From positions 38,765,111 through 38,829,110 of the forward strand of contig OY997593.1 of NCBI GenBank assembly GCA_963921825.1: 64,000 nt of DNA, in the 5' to 3' direction. The first letter of the stretch is position 1, and every line of letters begins with the position of its first letter. This document shows, in pieces, positions 34,967 through 46,599 of this stretch. A program made the position numbers and the translations under genes. The notes below the pieces were generated by a model. It ran no database searches. It was given only the letters and a program-made list of their open reading frames with translations, and was not told the DNA's origin. This stretch comes from Erodium maritimum (Eukaryota; Streptophyta; Magnoliopsida; Geraniales; Geraniaceae).

Positions 34967-36574
34967 TTTTTTTTTTGATAAGCGAATGATTTTATTAGGC
35001 TTTTGTTCTATAAGCACATAGAAACGAAGCAAAGAAAACGACCCTCAAAGCAAGGGCCTTTTCACCGAACCAAAACGGCTACTAAGAGCAAAAACAAAAC
35101 AAATACCCAAAACAACACACCAGCAAAAACCAGCCCACCCACAAAACAGTTCCCAACTAAAACAGATACATCAAAAGCATAAAGCTAACATGAACAAAAA
35201 CAACGAGCACAAGCCTTCAAAAACCCGGCGCCGCTTCCTTCTTCACTCCCGCCTTCCTACTCTGTTTCACACACCAACCTGGATCTCTCAACCATTCCTC
35301 AAAAGTGGTTCCCGTTCGGAAGGAGCCCGAATTCCATAACAAGCCAAAAGCTTGATGTTTAACTCTAGCAACAACAACATCAACCGTGACCATGACTGAA
35401 TTAAAAGCTACCCCATTCCTTACCAACCAAATGTGCCAAAGAGCAAGGTATCCAACACGGCTCGAACCCTCCCACCATCTACCTGTTCCAAGACCCCTCC
35501 ACCACAGTAAAACCCCTGCTACACTCTCCGGTATAGGGCCAACAATCCTCCACCACAAAAACAGTTTGCACCAAACCTCCCAAGAGTATAAACAATGCAG
35601 CAACAGGTGATCCACACCCTCAAAACTTGACTTACAAAACAAGCATAACATTCGGTTGAGAGAAATCCTTACCCCTCTGCTCTCCAAAAAGTCCATGGTT
35701 GGTAAAGCCCTATGTACTGCCAACCACACAAAACACAAAATTTTGGAGGCAACCCTTTCACCCATAGAATTTTAGCCCACTCCAAATCCCGTCTTGGCTC
35801 ACGAAAACCGGCCATAGCTTCATACGATTGCTTAACAGATAAACTTTTCGGGTTTTTTACCCAAACTAGAGAATCATCCCTATCCGTCTGGACCTGCACC
35901 CCTTCCAACAGATCCAAAAGAATGTCAGCCGACCCCTGCTCCCACGGCTCCAAGTCCCGGCTAAAACCCACTCTCCAATGCCCCAAGAACCAAAAGTGTT
36001 CTACCTTAGCGAATTTAGGCGGGGACATCACATACAAATCAGGAAAACGAAACCGAAAAGGGATATCACCAAACCAAATATCCTCCCAGAAGGAAATCCT
36101 GTCACCCTTCCCCAACGACCAATGAACTCCTTGATTGCCAAAGAGTTCCTTGAAACTCGGATCAGAAGCCAAAAACACAATGTGAGAAACCAAAAAGGTG
36201 GAACCAGGCTTATCCACCTTAGACAAATCCCAATCAACAGGGTCTCAACCAAACAAAGCACAAATGACCCTCTTCCACAGGGAATCAACCTCACTAGAAA
36301 ACCGCCACCACCACTTAGCCAGGAGGCTAACGTTCATAGCTTCTAAACGTCGAATCCTGAGCCCCCCATCCTCCCTACTCTGACACATCGTACTCCAGCG
36401 AACTTTGTAGAACATCTTCCCTGTGTAGGGATTAGTCCACAAAAAACGCCTCTGCCACGCCTCAAGAACCATAATCACCTTCTTAGGGGCTTTTAAGAGG
36501 GACATAAAAAAACAAAGGAAGAGCAGAAAGAGTAGACTTCACCAAAACAATACGACCGGCCATGTTTAAATTTT

Positions 36575-37741
36575 GGGTTATTTACGATAAGGTACCCTAA
36601 TGTTTCGTCCACGAACGATAAGGTACCCTAATGAATTTTGTGTCCGATAAGGTACCCTAATGATTCGTCCACGAACGATTTGGATTAATGCTGTTAAAAA
36701 ACTAACATAATTATGTAGAATGACTATTTTGCCCTTTGACATTTCAGTTGACTTTTGACTTAAGAGTGAAATGAACATTATACCCTCAGTTATTATTTTT
36801 CCTTAATTTATATTTTCTAATCATTTTTATTTTTTAAAATAATTAATTTTATTAAAAAAAAAACTGGATCGAACTGTTCGAGCTTCGTCTCCGGCGTCGT
36901 CTCCGGCCACCCCTCCTCCGCCGGCGTCGTCCCCGGCCACCCCCACCTCCGCCTCCTCCTCCAGCGTCGTCCCTCTTCCCTCCTCCCTCTTCCACCGCCG
37001 GCGTCGTCCTCGCTGATTTGGTTCAGATCTGAACCAAATCGCGAGCTTCGACGTTGCGAGCTCCGGCGACGCGAGCTAAGGTGATGCGAGATCCAGATCT
37101 GGCGAAGGTGAGCTTGTTGCGGTCGGTGGTGCTCCGAGCTTACAGGCCCAAATCTCCCTCCTCGCACAACAGATCCAGAGCTTCATCTTCGTCCTCGCGC
37201 AGTAGATATAGAACTGAGATTTGGGGTGGGGGTGGAAGAGGGAGGAAGGAAGAGGGACGACGCCGGTGGAGGAGGGGTGGCCGGAGACGACGCCGGAGCT
37301 GGCCGGAGAAGACGCTGAACAGTTCTGCGTTTTTTTAATAAAATTATTTTTTTAAAATGATTTTTTAATTTTTTAATATTTGTAAATATTTTTTTTATTT
37401 TTTTATTATTATTTTAAATAATTCAATTTTTTAATTTAAAATTTTAAAATTTATTTATTTATTATATTTTTATTGTATTATATAATTAAGGGTATAATGG
37501 TAATTTTGTCTATCAAATTTATAAGCTTAAAATAAGAAAGGGTAAAATCGTCATTTCACACCCCACTTAACTGCAAATGTCTAAGTTAGAGGAATATTAC
37601 GTTAGGTTTTAACGGAATATGCCATTTTAAAACCAAATCGTTCGTGGACGAATCATTAGGGTACATTATCGGACATAAAATTCATTAGGGTACCTTATCG
37701 TTCGTGGACGAAACATTAGGGTACCTTATCGTAAATAACCC
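36575..37741. mobile_element. Fold-back Mutator-like (MULE) non-autonomous element
   Basis: This 1,167-bp element has near-perfect terminal inverted repeats of about 110 bp beginning GGGTTATTTACGATAAGG. It is flanked by the 9-bp target duplication TTAAATTTT at 36566-36574 and 37742-37750; a 9-bp duplication is characteristic of Mutator. The inverted symmetry continues inward: AT-rich arms, then GC-rich arms (CGTCTCCGGCCACCCCTCC on the left and its complement near 37265), so most of the element could fold into one long hairpin. Each terminus contains three spaced GATAAGGTACCCTAATG units. There is no transposase. The target is L1 ORF2, between the codons for KLKNL and NMAGR. Confidence 0.9.
37015..37040. 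repeat. 26-bp perfect palindrome at the MULE centre
   Basis: GATTTGGTTCAGA is followed directly by its reverse complement TCTGAACCAAATC. It lies near the middle of the fold-back element, between the two GC-rich arms. Confidence 0.95.
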
Positions 37742-40105
37742 TTAAATTTTTGAGCTTCCACAACCCCAACGACTTCTTGAAGTTGTCAACAATAGGATCC
37801 CATGAAGCTACTTTCCTCGGGTTAGCTCCCAACCAAAAGCCAAGGTACTTCATAGGTAATCGGCCCACTTGACACCCGAGAACCTGAGCCACCTCCACCT
37901 CAGAACACTAGGCCTCATTTAAAACAACCGCTGTAGACTTGTGGAAATTGATTTTCAGCCCTGAGCCCTTCTGAAAACGTTCCAACAAACCTTTAACGAA
38001 AGCTAACCCCTCCAAATCGCCCTTAACAAATAGGAGCGTATCATCTACAAACTGTAAGTGGGAAAGGGAAAGGCCAGCCGATCCTATCTCCACACCCCGG
38101 AAGAAACCACACCACTTACCCTCCTCCAACAATTGATGCAAGCCTTCTACTGCTAACAAGAACAAGAAAGGGGACAACGGACACCCCTAGCGAATACCGT
38201 TAGACACTGGAAAATCACCACTCGGGGAACCGTTAATAAGAACCGAGATATGGGTATTGAAACACCCTTGCACCCACCCTCTCCACTTCCTACCAAAACC
38301 CATCTCTTCCATCAAATGATCAACATAACCCCAATGCACCTTATCGTAGGCCTTCTCAAAGTCTAACTTCAACAAAACCACTTCTTCCCTTGACTACTTT
38401 AACATATGAATCAACTCTGAAGCTATCAACACTCCATCAACCAACTGTCTACCCGCCACAAAGCCACTTTGGTTGTCACTAATTAACCTTGGGAGGACCT
38501 TTTTCAAGTGATTTGCTAGCAACTTTGCCAATATCTTATAAGGGCCCAAAATTAGACTTATTGGCCGATAATCATCAAAACATTCGGCTGACCCTGACTT
38601 AGGAATTAAAGTCAAAAAGGACGAGTTTAGTCCTTTACAAATTTTACCGATATCTTGAAAACCCAACAAGAAACTACGAACGTCAGGACCCACCACGTCC
38701 CAGCACACCTGATAGAATCTCATAGAAAAACCATCCGGACCGGGTGCCTTTTCACCTCCACAACCCTTTACCGCACGTAGCACCTCGTCCTCCCTAAACT
38801 CGGCTTGAAGCCACTCCGCCTGAACCGCCGATAAGGATCTGAAAAGGAGCTCTGGTACATTGACTGAGATGGCCGGGTCAACACTGAAACGGGCTGAAAA
38901 ATGAGACACTATTGCCTGCTTAACCTCCAACGGAGTGGATGCCGTGACTTTCCCCCACACGCACCCGAGAAAGAAGATTCCGAGAAGCCCTGAAATTAGC
39001 AATGCGATGAAAAAACCGGGTGCACCGATCACCACCTTTGAACCACCAAAACCTGGCTTTCTGACACCAAGCCTTAGCCAACCACCTCTGCTTCTGAATC
39101 AGCAAAGCCCTACACAAGGCCCTCTTCTCCCTTTCCTCCCCCGTCAACGAACGAGTGTCAAGGATACCGTCCCAACCATCCAACTCGGCTGATAATCTGG
39201 TCACCTCCGTCTCCAGTCTTCCAAACACTTCCTTATTCCACACCTGTAAATCTCGTCTCAAACATTTCAGTTTGGACCACAACACAAAATCAGGCTCACC
39301 TTCAAAAACATAGGAATTCCATAACACCCTGACAGTAGGTAGGAAAGATTTGTGCTCGATCCATGCATTAATGAAGCGAATCGGCTTAGGCCCCCAATCC
39401 ACAACCTCCACCCCCAAAACAACCGGCCTATCATCCGAAACCCCTCTTGGTAAAGCCCTTTGTTCCAAAACACCAAAGGCTGACAAAGCTTCCGGCGAAA
39501 CCAAAAAACGATCTAACCGAGAAGCTTTGGAGCCCGAATTATACCAAGTAAACTTAGCACCAACAAGATTCAAATCAGCCAGGTTCAAATCATTTTTAAA
39601 ATCAGCGAACACCAAACCATCAGCCTGATTAAAACTACTACCTCGTCGTTCTCCCGCAGACAAGTCGAGTTAAAATCACCAGCTACAAACAGAATATCAT
39701 GAAGTTGGGGACGGATGCGACTCAAGGAGGACCAAAACACAACTCTATCGCTCACAAAACAAGGTGCATACACATTCATAAAACTTACATGAGAGTTGGT
39801 GCTCAGGTGAATCCCATTCCAGCAAATGATATTATGCTCAAGAATGGAAGAAGTCTTGGCAAAAAACGAGAGTTTCCACGCTAAAAGGACCCCTCCGGCC
39901 GTCCCATCAGCAGGAACCCAATCACAACCCAGCCTGTTCCCAATCCACAACTCCTCAAAGTACTTGTATCAATAACACCCAACTTCGTTTCTTGCACCAT
40001 CAAAACATCAACAACATTCGATAAAATCAACTTCTTAATGCAATTCCGTTTAAACTCAGAATGCACACCTCTCACGTTCCACGTGAGGAATCTCATTACC
40101 ACAAA

Positions 40106-42112
40106 TCACTCCAAAGACCCCGAACCAGGATCAAAAGTACCTGAATTCGGGTCTACCAACTGCTCCTCTTCACAATCAGAAAATTCCTCGTCGAACAAAG
40201 TCCGTTGAGGTACTTCTAAATCAAGCGAATTAAACTGTTCCAGTACCAAGGGACCAATGTCAATAGCTTTTTTTCCTACCCTCTTGCAATAAGACCAATC
40301 CCCTGAACCATCTTTCAACTTTCTAGCAATGTCGGTAAATAAATTATCCGAACTTCCCCCTTTTCCATCCGACCTCGATTTAGCTCTAGTCTGGTAATAA
40401 ACAGTTGGGGAGGTTACCTGCTTCGCTGCCCCTTTTTTGGGTCTCCCGCGCCCCCTTTTTGGTTGCTCAACCTCTGCCGGCAACGGACCTGCAGCCAGAA
40501 AACGTTGTTTCACAGTTTCAGCGCTGCAAATCAGATGGGAATCCTGCGCGACAGAGTCCTTTCTCACCTGAATGTCCTCACTGTCGCCGAATAAACGTGA
40601 GAAGGGAGTGATAACAGGCCCACCGGACGTAAAGTGAAATGGGCTTGGTATTGGAGTCTGCTCAGCGTCGGCCCTCTGGCCCTGTGTGTCGACTTCAACG
40701 TCACCTTGCGATTTGGATGGAGCCAAGGACGCCCGTGACACAGAGGCAAATGGTGCATTGGACTCGTCCTCTCCTTGAGGCTGGGAAGAAGCCGAATCAT
40801 TTGACACACGGGTGCCTGCGGAAGAACAAAGCTCGAGCCGAAACAGGACGATTTTTGAAGCTATAGGACTCAAAACCACAGGGAACACAACATCTCCCAA
40901 AGCTAAACCCGTCTCCACAACTACCGGCAAAACACAATCACAATGCACCAAGACAAAATCCCTCCCAAAGGAGTCTCCAAAATTTGCAATATCAACTACC
41001 GAAATAACCTTGCCAGCAGCCCCAGCAATGATTGTGAGATTGTCAACTGACCAACCGTGGAAGGGTAAACCGGACACTTCAAACCAGCTAAAAACTCTCG
41101 GTTGCATCAACAAAGACGCAGGGACGTCAACAACATCAAACCAGTTTTTGGGCCAGGACGCACCAGTTTCCCTCATTGCATTAGCGAAATCAATGTCAGG
41201 ACAATTGATAAGAAAAAGCCGATTACCGAACCCCCGAATCTGCACATCAAAGACTCCCTCCCGGCTCATTGCATCCTTAATATCCCGCACCGAACATTCG
41301 TTACGGGCTACGCCCAACACAACATTCTCCACCAAAGATTTGTTATTCTCTACAACTCTCCCAGCCACAACAGGCTTAACATCATGAACCTCAACTGGTT
41401 TTGCAGCCTCGACATTTGTTTTCACATGCATGGCATTCTCCCTGTTCTTTAAGTCAAGAGCAACCAGAATTCTATAACCTCTAACCATAGAGCCATGACA
41501 TTTGAGGATTATTTGATCCGCATCAGACTTTGTTTTGGCATAGACAAAACCGAAGTACTTGCCATTCACGTTAGGTTTACGAACAACATTGTCCTTCACA
41601 ACCTCCCCAGCACAATTGCAGTAGTCTCTCAACCACGAATCATCAACACCGTAGGGAAGATTGAAAACAAAAAGCTTGAAACGAACCTGAGATTCAGTGT
41701 GTCTGGGAGCGCTGGTCGAAGGGTCCGGCACCTCGATGACTCGCTCAGATCGTGTCTGCGACGCCCCTTTCTGCCCAGCCGCGCCCACCGTCTCGCGATC
41801 ACCCACAATCCGATCGCCTGGAGTGGCAACAACAAGTCCTTTGCCACGATCGACCAGCCCCGACACGCCCTGCGATTGATCACCACAATTCGCGACACCA
41901 GCTATCAAACCCCGATCACCGGAATTCCGATCCCCAAAACCCTCAAAAAGCCTGCGAGTCTGACCATAAGATTTGGCCAAATCTGCAGCTCGAGGAAAAG
42001 GAACCCTGCGACCTTCAATCAGCACCTCACTATACGACGGCGTCTCAGATGAACCACCCGTAACAGTGGTGGCCGGCGACTTTCCCCCCTCCTCTCGCTC
42101 ACTCTCTCTCAT
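40106..42112 (-). CDS. L1 ORF1 protein, 668 aa, open (RRM + DUF4283-like + AT-hook)
   Basis: The frame is intact from ATG at 42112 to TGA at 40106-40108; the next in-frame ATG, nine bases on, starts ORF2, so ORF1 and ORF2 share a frame separated by one stop. Residues 1-140 are charged and disordered. An RRM occupies about 145-222 (RNP2 LFVFNLPYG, RNP1 KYFGFVYA). A second folded region at about 270-425 (FSWFEVSGLPFHGWS block) resembles the DUF4283 region of plant LINE ORF1 proteins. A Ser/Gln linker leads to the AT-hook PKRGRGRPKKG (551-561) and the module VYYQTRAKS...DIARKLKDGSGDWSYCKRVGKKA (571-616). The protein would coat L1 RNA as an RNP; the AT-hook implies DNA contact. The rest of the element is dead, so this open frame may simply be recent. 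Confidence 0.85.
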   Translation of the reverse strand: MRESEREEGGKSPATTVTGGSSETPSYSEVLIEGRRVPFPRAADLAKSYGQTRRLFEGFGDRNSGDRGLIAGVANCGDQSQGVSGLVDRGKGLVVATPGDRIVGDRETVGAAGQKGASQTRSERVIEVPDPSTSAPRHTESQVRFKLFVFNLPYGVDDSWLRDYCNCAGEVVKDNVVRKPNVNGKYFGFVYAKTKSDADQIILKCHGSMVRGYRILVALDLKNRENAMHVKTNVEAAKPVEVHDVKPVVAGRVVENNKSLVENVVLGVARNECSVRDIKDAMSREGVFDVQIRGFGNRLFLINCPDIDFANAMRETGASWPKNWFDVVDVPASLLMQPRVFSWFEVSGLPFHGWSVDNLTIIAGAAGKVISVVDIANFGDSFGRDFVLVHCDCVLPVVVETGLALGDVVFPVVLSPIASKIVLFRLELCSSAGTRVSNDSASSQPQGEDESNAPFASVSRASLAPSKSQGDVEVDTQGQRADAEQTPIPSPFHFTSGGPVITPFSRLFGDSEDIQVRKDSVAQDSHLICSAETVKQRFLAAGPLPAEVEQPKRGRGRPKKGAAKQVTSPTVYYQTRAKSRSDGKGGSSDNLFTDIARKLKDGSGDWSYCKRVGKKAIDIGPLVLEQFNSLDLEVPQRTLFDEEFSDCEEEQLVDPNSGTFDPGSGSLE

Positions 42113-42120
42113 TTTTAATT

Positions 42121-43667
42121 ATTGCAATGTAGTTGTAGTTGCAAACTAAAAAAATAAAAATATATTTTTAGGTCGGTGTTAAGATAATTCAAAATTTCAT
42201 GCTCGGGACATTGATACTAGCCTAAAACAATTATTGATGATAAAGTATAACATAAACTAGTTATATCGGTGTTCTAAAAGTTGAAAAAACCCCTAAAATG
42301 CTCTCTACCTACATAGCCTCTATGACTACATTTTAATGTAGTCGTAGTTGCAAACTAAAAAAATAAAAATATATTTTTAGGTCGGGGTTATGATAATTCA
42401 AACTTTTATGCTCGACACATTGATACTAGCCTAAAACAATTATTGATGATCAAGTATTACATAAACTAGTTATGCCGGTGTTCAAAACGACGAAAACATC
42501 GAAAAACCACCTGAAATGTTCTCTGCCTACATAGCCTCTATGACTCATTGCAATATAGTCGTAGTTGCAAACTAAAAAAATATATTTTTAGGTCGGTGTT
42601 AAGATAATTAAAAATTTCATGCTCGGGACATTGATACTAGCCTAAAACAATTATTGATGATAAAGTATTACATAAACTAGTTATGTCGGTGTTCAAAAAG
42701 TTGAAAAAAAACCCTAAAATGCTCTCTTCCTACATAGCCTGTACGACTACATTTTAATGTAGTCGTAGTTGCAAACTTAAAAAATAAAAATATATTTTTA
42801 GGTCGGGGTTAAGATAATTCAAACTTTCATTGTCGGGACATTGATACTTGCCTAAAACCATTATTGATGATCAAGTATTACATAAAATAGTTATGTCGAT
42901 GTTCAAAACGTCGAAGAAAACCTTAAAATGCTCTGTGCCTACATAACCTCCATGACTACATTGCAATGTAGTTGTAGTTGCAAACTAAAAACTATATAAA
43001 TATATTTTTAGGTCGGTGTTAAGATAATTCAATATTCCATGCTTGAGACATTGATACTAGCCTAAAACAATTATTGATGATAAAGTATTACATAAACTAG
43101 TTATGTCGGTGTTCAAAACGCCGAAATAAACCCTAAAATGCTCTCTGCCTACATAGCCTCTACCACTACAATTCAATGTAGTCGTAGTTACAAAGTAAAA
43201 AAACAAAAATATATTTTTATGTCAGAGTTAATATAATTCAAACTTTATGCTCGAGACATTAATTCTAGCGTAAAATTTCTATTGATGATCAAGTATTACA
43301 TAAACTAGTCATGGTGGTGTTCAAAACGACGAAAATAACTCTAAAATGCTCTCTGCCTACATAGCCTCTACGACTATATTGCAATGTAGTCGTAGTTGGA
43401 AACTAAAAATATATAAAATATATTTTAAGGTCGGTGTTAAGATAATTAAAAATTTCATGCTTGGGACATTGATACTAGCCTAAAATAATTATTGATGATC
43501 AAGTATTACATAAACTTGTTATGTCGGTGTTCAAAACGTCGAAAAAAAATCCAAAAATGTCTCTACCTACATACTTCTATGACACATTGCAATGTAGTCG
43601 TAGTTGCAAACTAAAAAAAATAAAATAAACTTTTGGCTCGGTGTTAAGATAATTCAAAATTTTATGC
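42121..43667 (+). repeat. Satellite block 6
   Basis: About 7.3 monomers begin with the ATTGCAATGTAGTT target duplication of the L1. Several have TTTTAATGTAG at the palindrome centre instead of TTGCAATGTAG, a local variant also seen near 13080 and 31030. I could not place this block in the 2.3-kb higher-order register. Confidence 0.9.
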
Positions 43668-44898
43668 CTGGCAGAGACGTTTCTGGTGGACTAACCCGTA
43701 TACAGGAAAAATGTTCTGCAAAGTAAAGTGGAGCAAGGTGTGCAGTAGCAGGGAGGAAGGAGGTCTTGGGATTAGACGGTTAGAAGCGATGAATGTTAGT
43801 TTGTTGGTCAAATGGTGGTGGAGGTTTGCCTCTGAGGTAGATTCGCTGTGGAAGAAGATTATTTGTGCTATGTTTGGATGGGATCCTGCTAACTGGGACC
43901 TGTCCAAAGTTGATAAACCAGGTTCTTCTTTCTTGGTTTCTCATATTTTTTTCTGGCTTCGGATCCGAGTTTTAAGGAGCTTTTTGGGAACCAAGGAGTG
44001 CATTGGTTGTTAGGGAAGGGGGACAGGATCTCTTTCTTGGAGGATGTTTGGGTGGGGGATATTCCTCTTCGTTACCGTTTCTCGGCTTTGTATGTCGCGT
44101 GCCCGGCCAAGTTTGAAAAGGTGGAGCACTTTTGGTTGTCGGGGTACTGGAGGGTAGGTTTCAGCTGAGATTTGGAGGTGTGGGAACAGGTTTCGGCCGA
44201 AGTGTTATTGGATGTGCTGGAAGGTGTGCAGGTTCAGCCCGACAAGCACGATTCCCTTGTTTAAGTGAAGCAGCCGAAAGGCTTTTCTGTAGCACAGTCC
44301 TATCATCTTTTGACCGGTTCAGGGGTACCGAGGCGGGACTTAGTTTGGGCAAATATACTGTGGGTTAAAGGGCTCCCCCCGAAATTCAGCGTTTTTGTGT
44401 GGTTGGCGGCCCATAGAGCGCTACCGACTATGGAGTTATTGGAAAGCAAGGGGTAAATGTTTCTCTTAACCGAATGCTCTCTCTATTTTGCAAGTCTTGT
44501 TTTGAGGATGTAGATCATATTTTATGCATTGTTTGTACTCGTGGGAGATTTGGTGTAAGTTTTTGGCTTGGTGGAGGATTGTTGGTCCCATGCCCAAGAA
44601 TGTAGCGGAGGTTCTGGTGTGGTGGAGGGGGCTGGGGACCGGGTGTTGGTGGGCAGGTTGGGTTCGGGTTGGCTATCTTGCCCTATGGCATATTTGGTTG
44701 GTGAGGAATGAAGTACCTTTTAACTCGGTGATGGTTTCTGTGGATGTGGTTGTAGCTAAAGTGAAGCATCATTACTTTGGTATATTATGGAGCTCGGGGT
44801 CTTTCTGTCAGGGAATTTCTTTTGAGGAGTGGTCGAGAGATCCAGGGTGGTGTTTGAAGAGGGGCGGTAAAGCGGGAAGAAAACAGGGGCTGCCGTGA
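43668..44898 (+). pseudogene. L1 ORF2 C-terminal part (zf-RVT), broken
   Basis: Protein similarity to 35217-36505 (minus) runs in order: RRFWWTNPYTGKMF, GLGIRRLEAMNVSLLVKWWWRF, WDPANWDLSKVDKPGSSFLVSH, LWVKGLPPKFSVFVWLAAHRALPTMELLESKG, SLFCKSCFEDVDHILCIVCTR (zinc-binding, partly out of frame), WRIVGPMPKNVAEVLVWWRGLGTG, and a C-terminus ending near 44898. Frame changes occur near 43.95, 44.17, 44.25, 44.46 and 44.53 kb. It lacks endonuclease and reverse transcriptase and cannot act. Confidence 0.85.
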
Positions 44899-45110
44899 GC
44901 CTGAAGCCGTGTTTTGACTTGTCTCAGTGTGGTTTTTTTGTTTTTGTACTAGTTTCTGTTTTGGTTGGTTGGCTTATTTTTTTTTGTTTTGCTCTTTCTA
45001 GCCGTTGTGTTTTGGGGGAAAGGCCTTTGTTGTAAGGGTCGTTTTCTTTGCTTCGTTTCTATGCTTTATTGAACGAATGCCTAATATATCTTTCGCTTAT
45101 AAAAAAATAT
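43668..45110 (+). mobile_element. 5'-truncated L1 LINE, plus strand
   Basis: A 1.44-kb 3' fragment of an L1 related to the copy at 34967-42120 has an 11-bp target duplication AAATTTTATGC at 43657-43667 and 45111-45121. It begins inside ORF2 at the codons for WQRRFWWTNPYTGKMF. Its 3' UTR ends GAACGAATGCCTAATATA-TCTTTCGCTTAT followed by a short A-rich tail, the complement of the L1 tail at 34977 onward. It is one of only two LINE pieces oriented with the satellite. Confidence 0.9.
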
Positions 45111-46120
45111 AAATTTTATGCTTGGGACATTCTTACAAGCCTAAAACAATTATTGATGATAAAGTATTACATAAACTAGTTATGTCGGTGTTCAAAACGT
45201 CGAAAAAACCCCTAGAATGCTCTCTACCTACATAGCCTCTACGACTACATTGGAATGTAGTCGTAGTTGCAAACTAAAAAAAAATTAGGTCGGGGTTAAG
45301 ATAATTTAAACTTTCATGCTCGGGACATTGATACTAGCCTATTGATGATAAAGTATTATATAAACTAATTATGTTGATGTTCAAAACGGCGAAAACGTCG
45401 AAAAAAACCCATAAAATGCTCCCTACCTACATGGCTTATATGACTACATTGCAATATAGTCGTAGTTACAAACTAACAAAATAAAAATATATTTTTAGGT
45501 CGGGTTAATATAATACAAACTTTCATGTTTGGGGCATTGATACTAGGCTAAAACAGCTATTGATGATCAAGTTTTACCTAAACTAGTTATGTCGGTGTTC
45601 AAAACTACGAAAAAAAAACCCTAAAATAGTGTCTTCCTACATAGCCTCTACGACTACATTGCAATGTAGTCGTAGTTGCAAACTTAAAAAAATAAAAAAA
45701 TATTTTTAGGTCGGGGTTAATATAATTCAAACTTTCATGCTCGGGACATTGATACTACCCTAAAATAATTATTGAAGATCAAGTATTACATAAACTAGTT
45801 ATGTCGGTGGTCAAAACGACGAAAACATCAAAAAAACCTTAAATGGCTCTCTGCCTACCTAGCCACTACGACTAAATTCAATGTAGTCGCAGTTGCAACC
45901 TAAAAAAATAAAAATATATTTCTATGTCGGAGTTAAGATAATTTATACTTTCATGCTCGGGACGTTGATATTAGCGTAAACCAATTATTGATGATCAAGT
46001 TTTATATAAAATAGTTGTGATGATGTTCAAAACGACGAAAACGTCAAAAAAAAACCCTTAAAATGCTCTCTGCCTACATAGCCTCTACGAACATTGCAAT
46101 GTAGTCGTAGTTGCAAACTA

Positions 46121-46160
<40 letters not shown>

Positions 46161-46391
46161 GTCGGGGTTAAGATAATTCAAACTTTCATTCTCAGGACAT
46201 TGATATTAGCCTAAACCATTTATTGGTGATAAAGTTTTGTATAAACTAGTTATGTCGGTGTTCAATACAACGTAAACGTCGAAAAAAACACTAAAATGTT
46301 GTCTACTTACATAGCCTCTATGACTACATTGCAATGTAGTTGTAGTTGCAAACTAAAAAAATAAAAATATATTTTTAGGTCGGGGTTAAGA
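45111..46391 (+). repeat. Satellite block 7
   Basis: About 6 monomers begin with the target duplication of the preceding LINE and end GGTCGGGGTTAAGA beside the next LINE tail. One monomer has an expanded AT-dinucleotide run at about 46130-46156 in place of the usual AAAATATATTTTT. Confidence 0.9.
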
Positions 46392-46599
46392 TTTTTTTTG
46401 ATCAACGCAATTTTTTTTTTATAAGCAAAATTTTATTAAGCATTTATTCTATAAGAAAGTAGAACAAAGCAAGAAAACGATCCTTTAAAGGGACTATTTC
46501 CTCAGACTATTACAGCTACAAGAGAAAAACCAGATAACAAAAGCAAGAAAAACTCGAGAGAAAGCCACCATCGAAGCCTTCCTAATGCCTACGTCTTAC

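Larger units (their letters stand above)
35217..40096 (-). pseudogene. L1 ORF2: endonuclease, reverse transcriptase, zf-RVT (decayed)
   Basis: ATG at 40096 begins MRFLTWNVRGVHS, the start of an APE-type endonuclease (QETKLG, NVYAP and AGDFNS blocks). The expected SDH motif reads SDD (about 39442), so the catalytic His is missing. The reverse transcriptase follows: PGPDGFS, LIPKSG...DYRPISL, KLDFEKAYDKV, then GIR-stop-GCPLSPFLF, and the active site QFVDDTLLF (about 38050). The C-terminal zf-RVT zinc-binding region has C-x2-C...H-x4-C near 35620. Frameshifts lie near 39.9, 39.65 and 39.0 kb; stops include 38187-38189, where GIRQG should be (CAG to TAG). The nested MULE splits the gene at 36575-37741. 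ORF2 would have made the nicking and reverse-transcription enzyme for target-primed insertion. Confidence 0.88.
34967..42120 (-). mobile_element. Nearly full-length L1-type LINE with nested MULE
   Basis: This minus-strand L1 is about 5.98 kb without its nested DNA element. The poly(A) tail is T10 at 34967-34976, and the 14-bp target duplication ATTGCAATGTAGTT lies at 34955-34968 (overlapping the tail) and 42121-42134. That duplication is the centre and right arm of the satellite palindrome. Order in sense: ORF1 (42112-40106), nine bases, then ORF2 (40096 to about 35217), then a 3' UTR of about 250 bp. The 5' leader is only about 8 bp, so the copy is probably truncated just before ORF1. Confidence 0.92.

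Noticed and set aside
37054-37338. Possible captured gene in the MULE
   Set aside because: The frame is low-complexity Arg/Gly/Ser from inverted GC arms. Capture of host sequence is possible but no protein family is recognisable.
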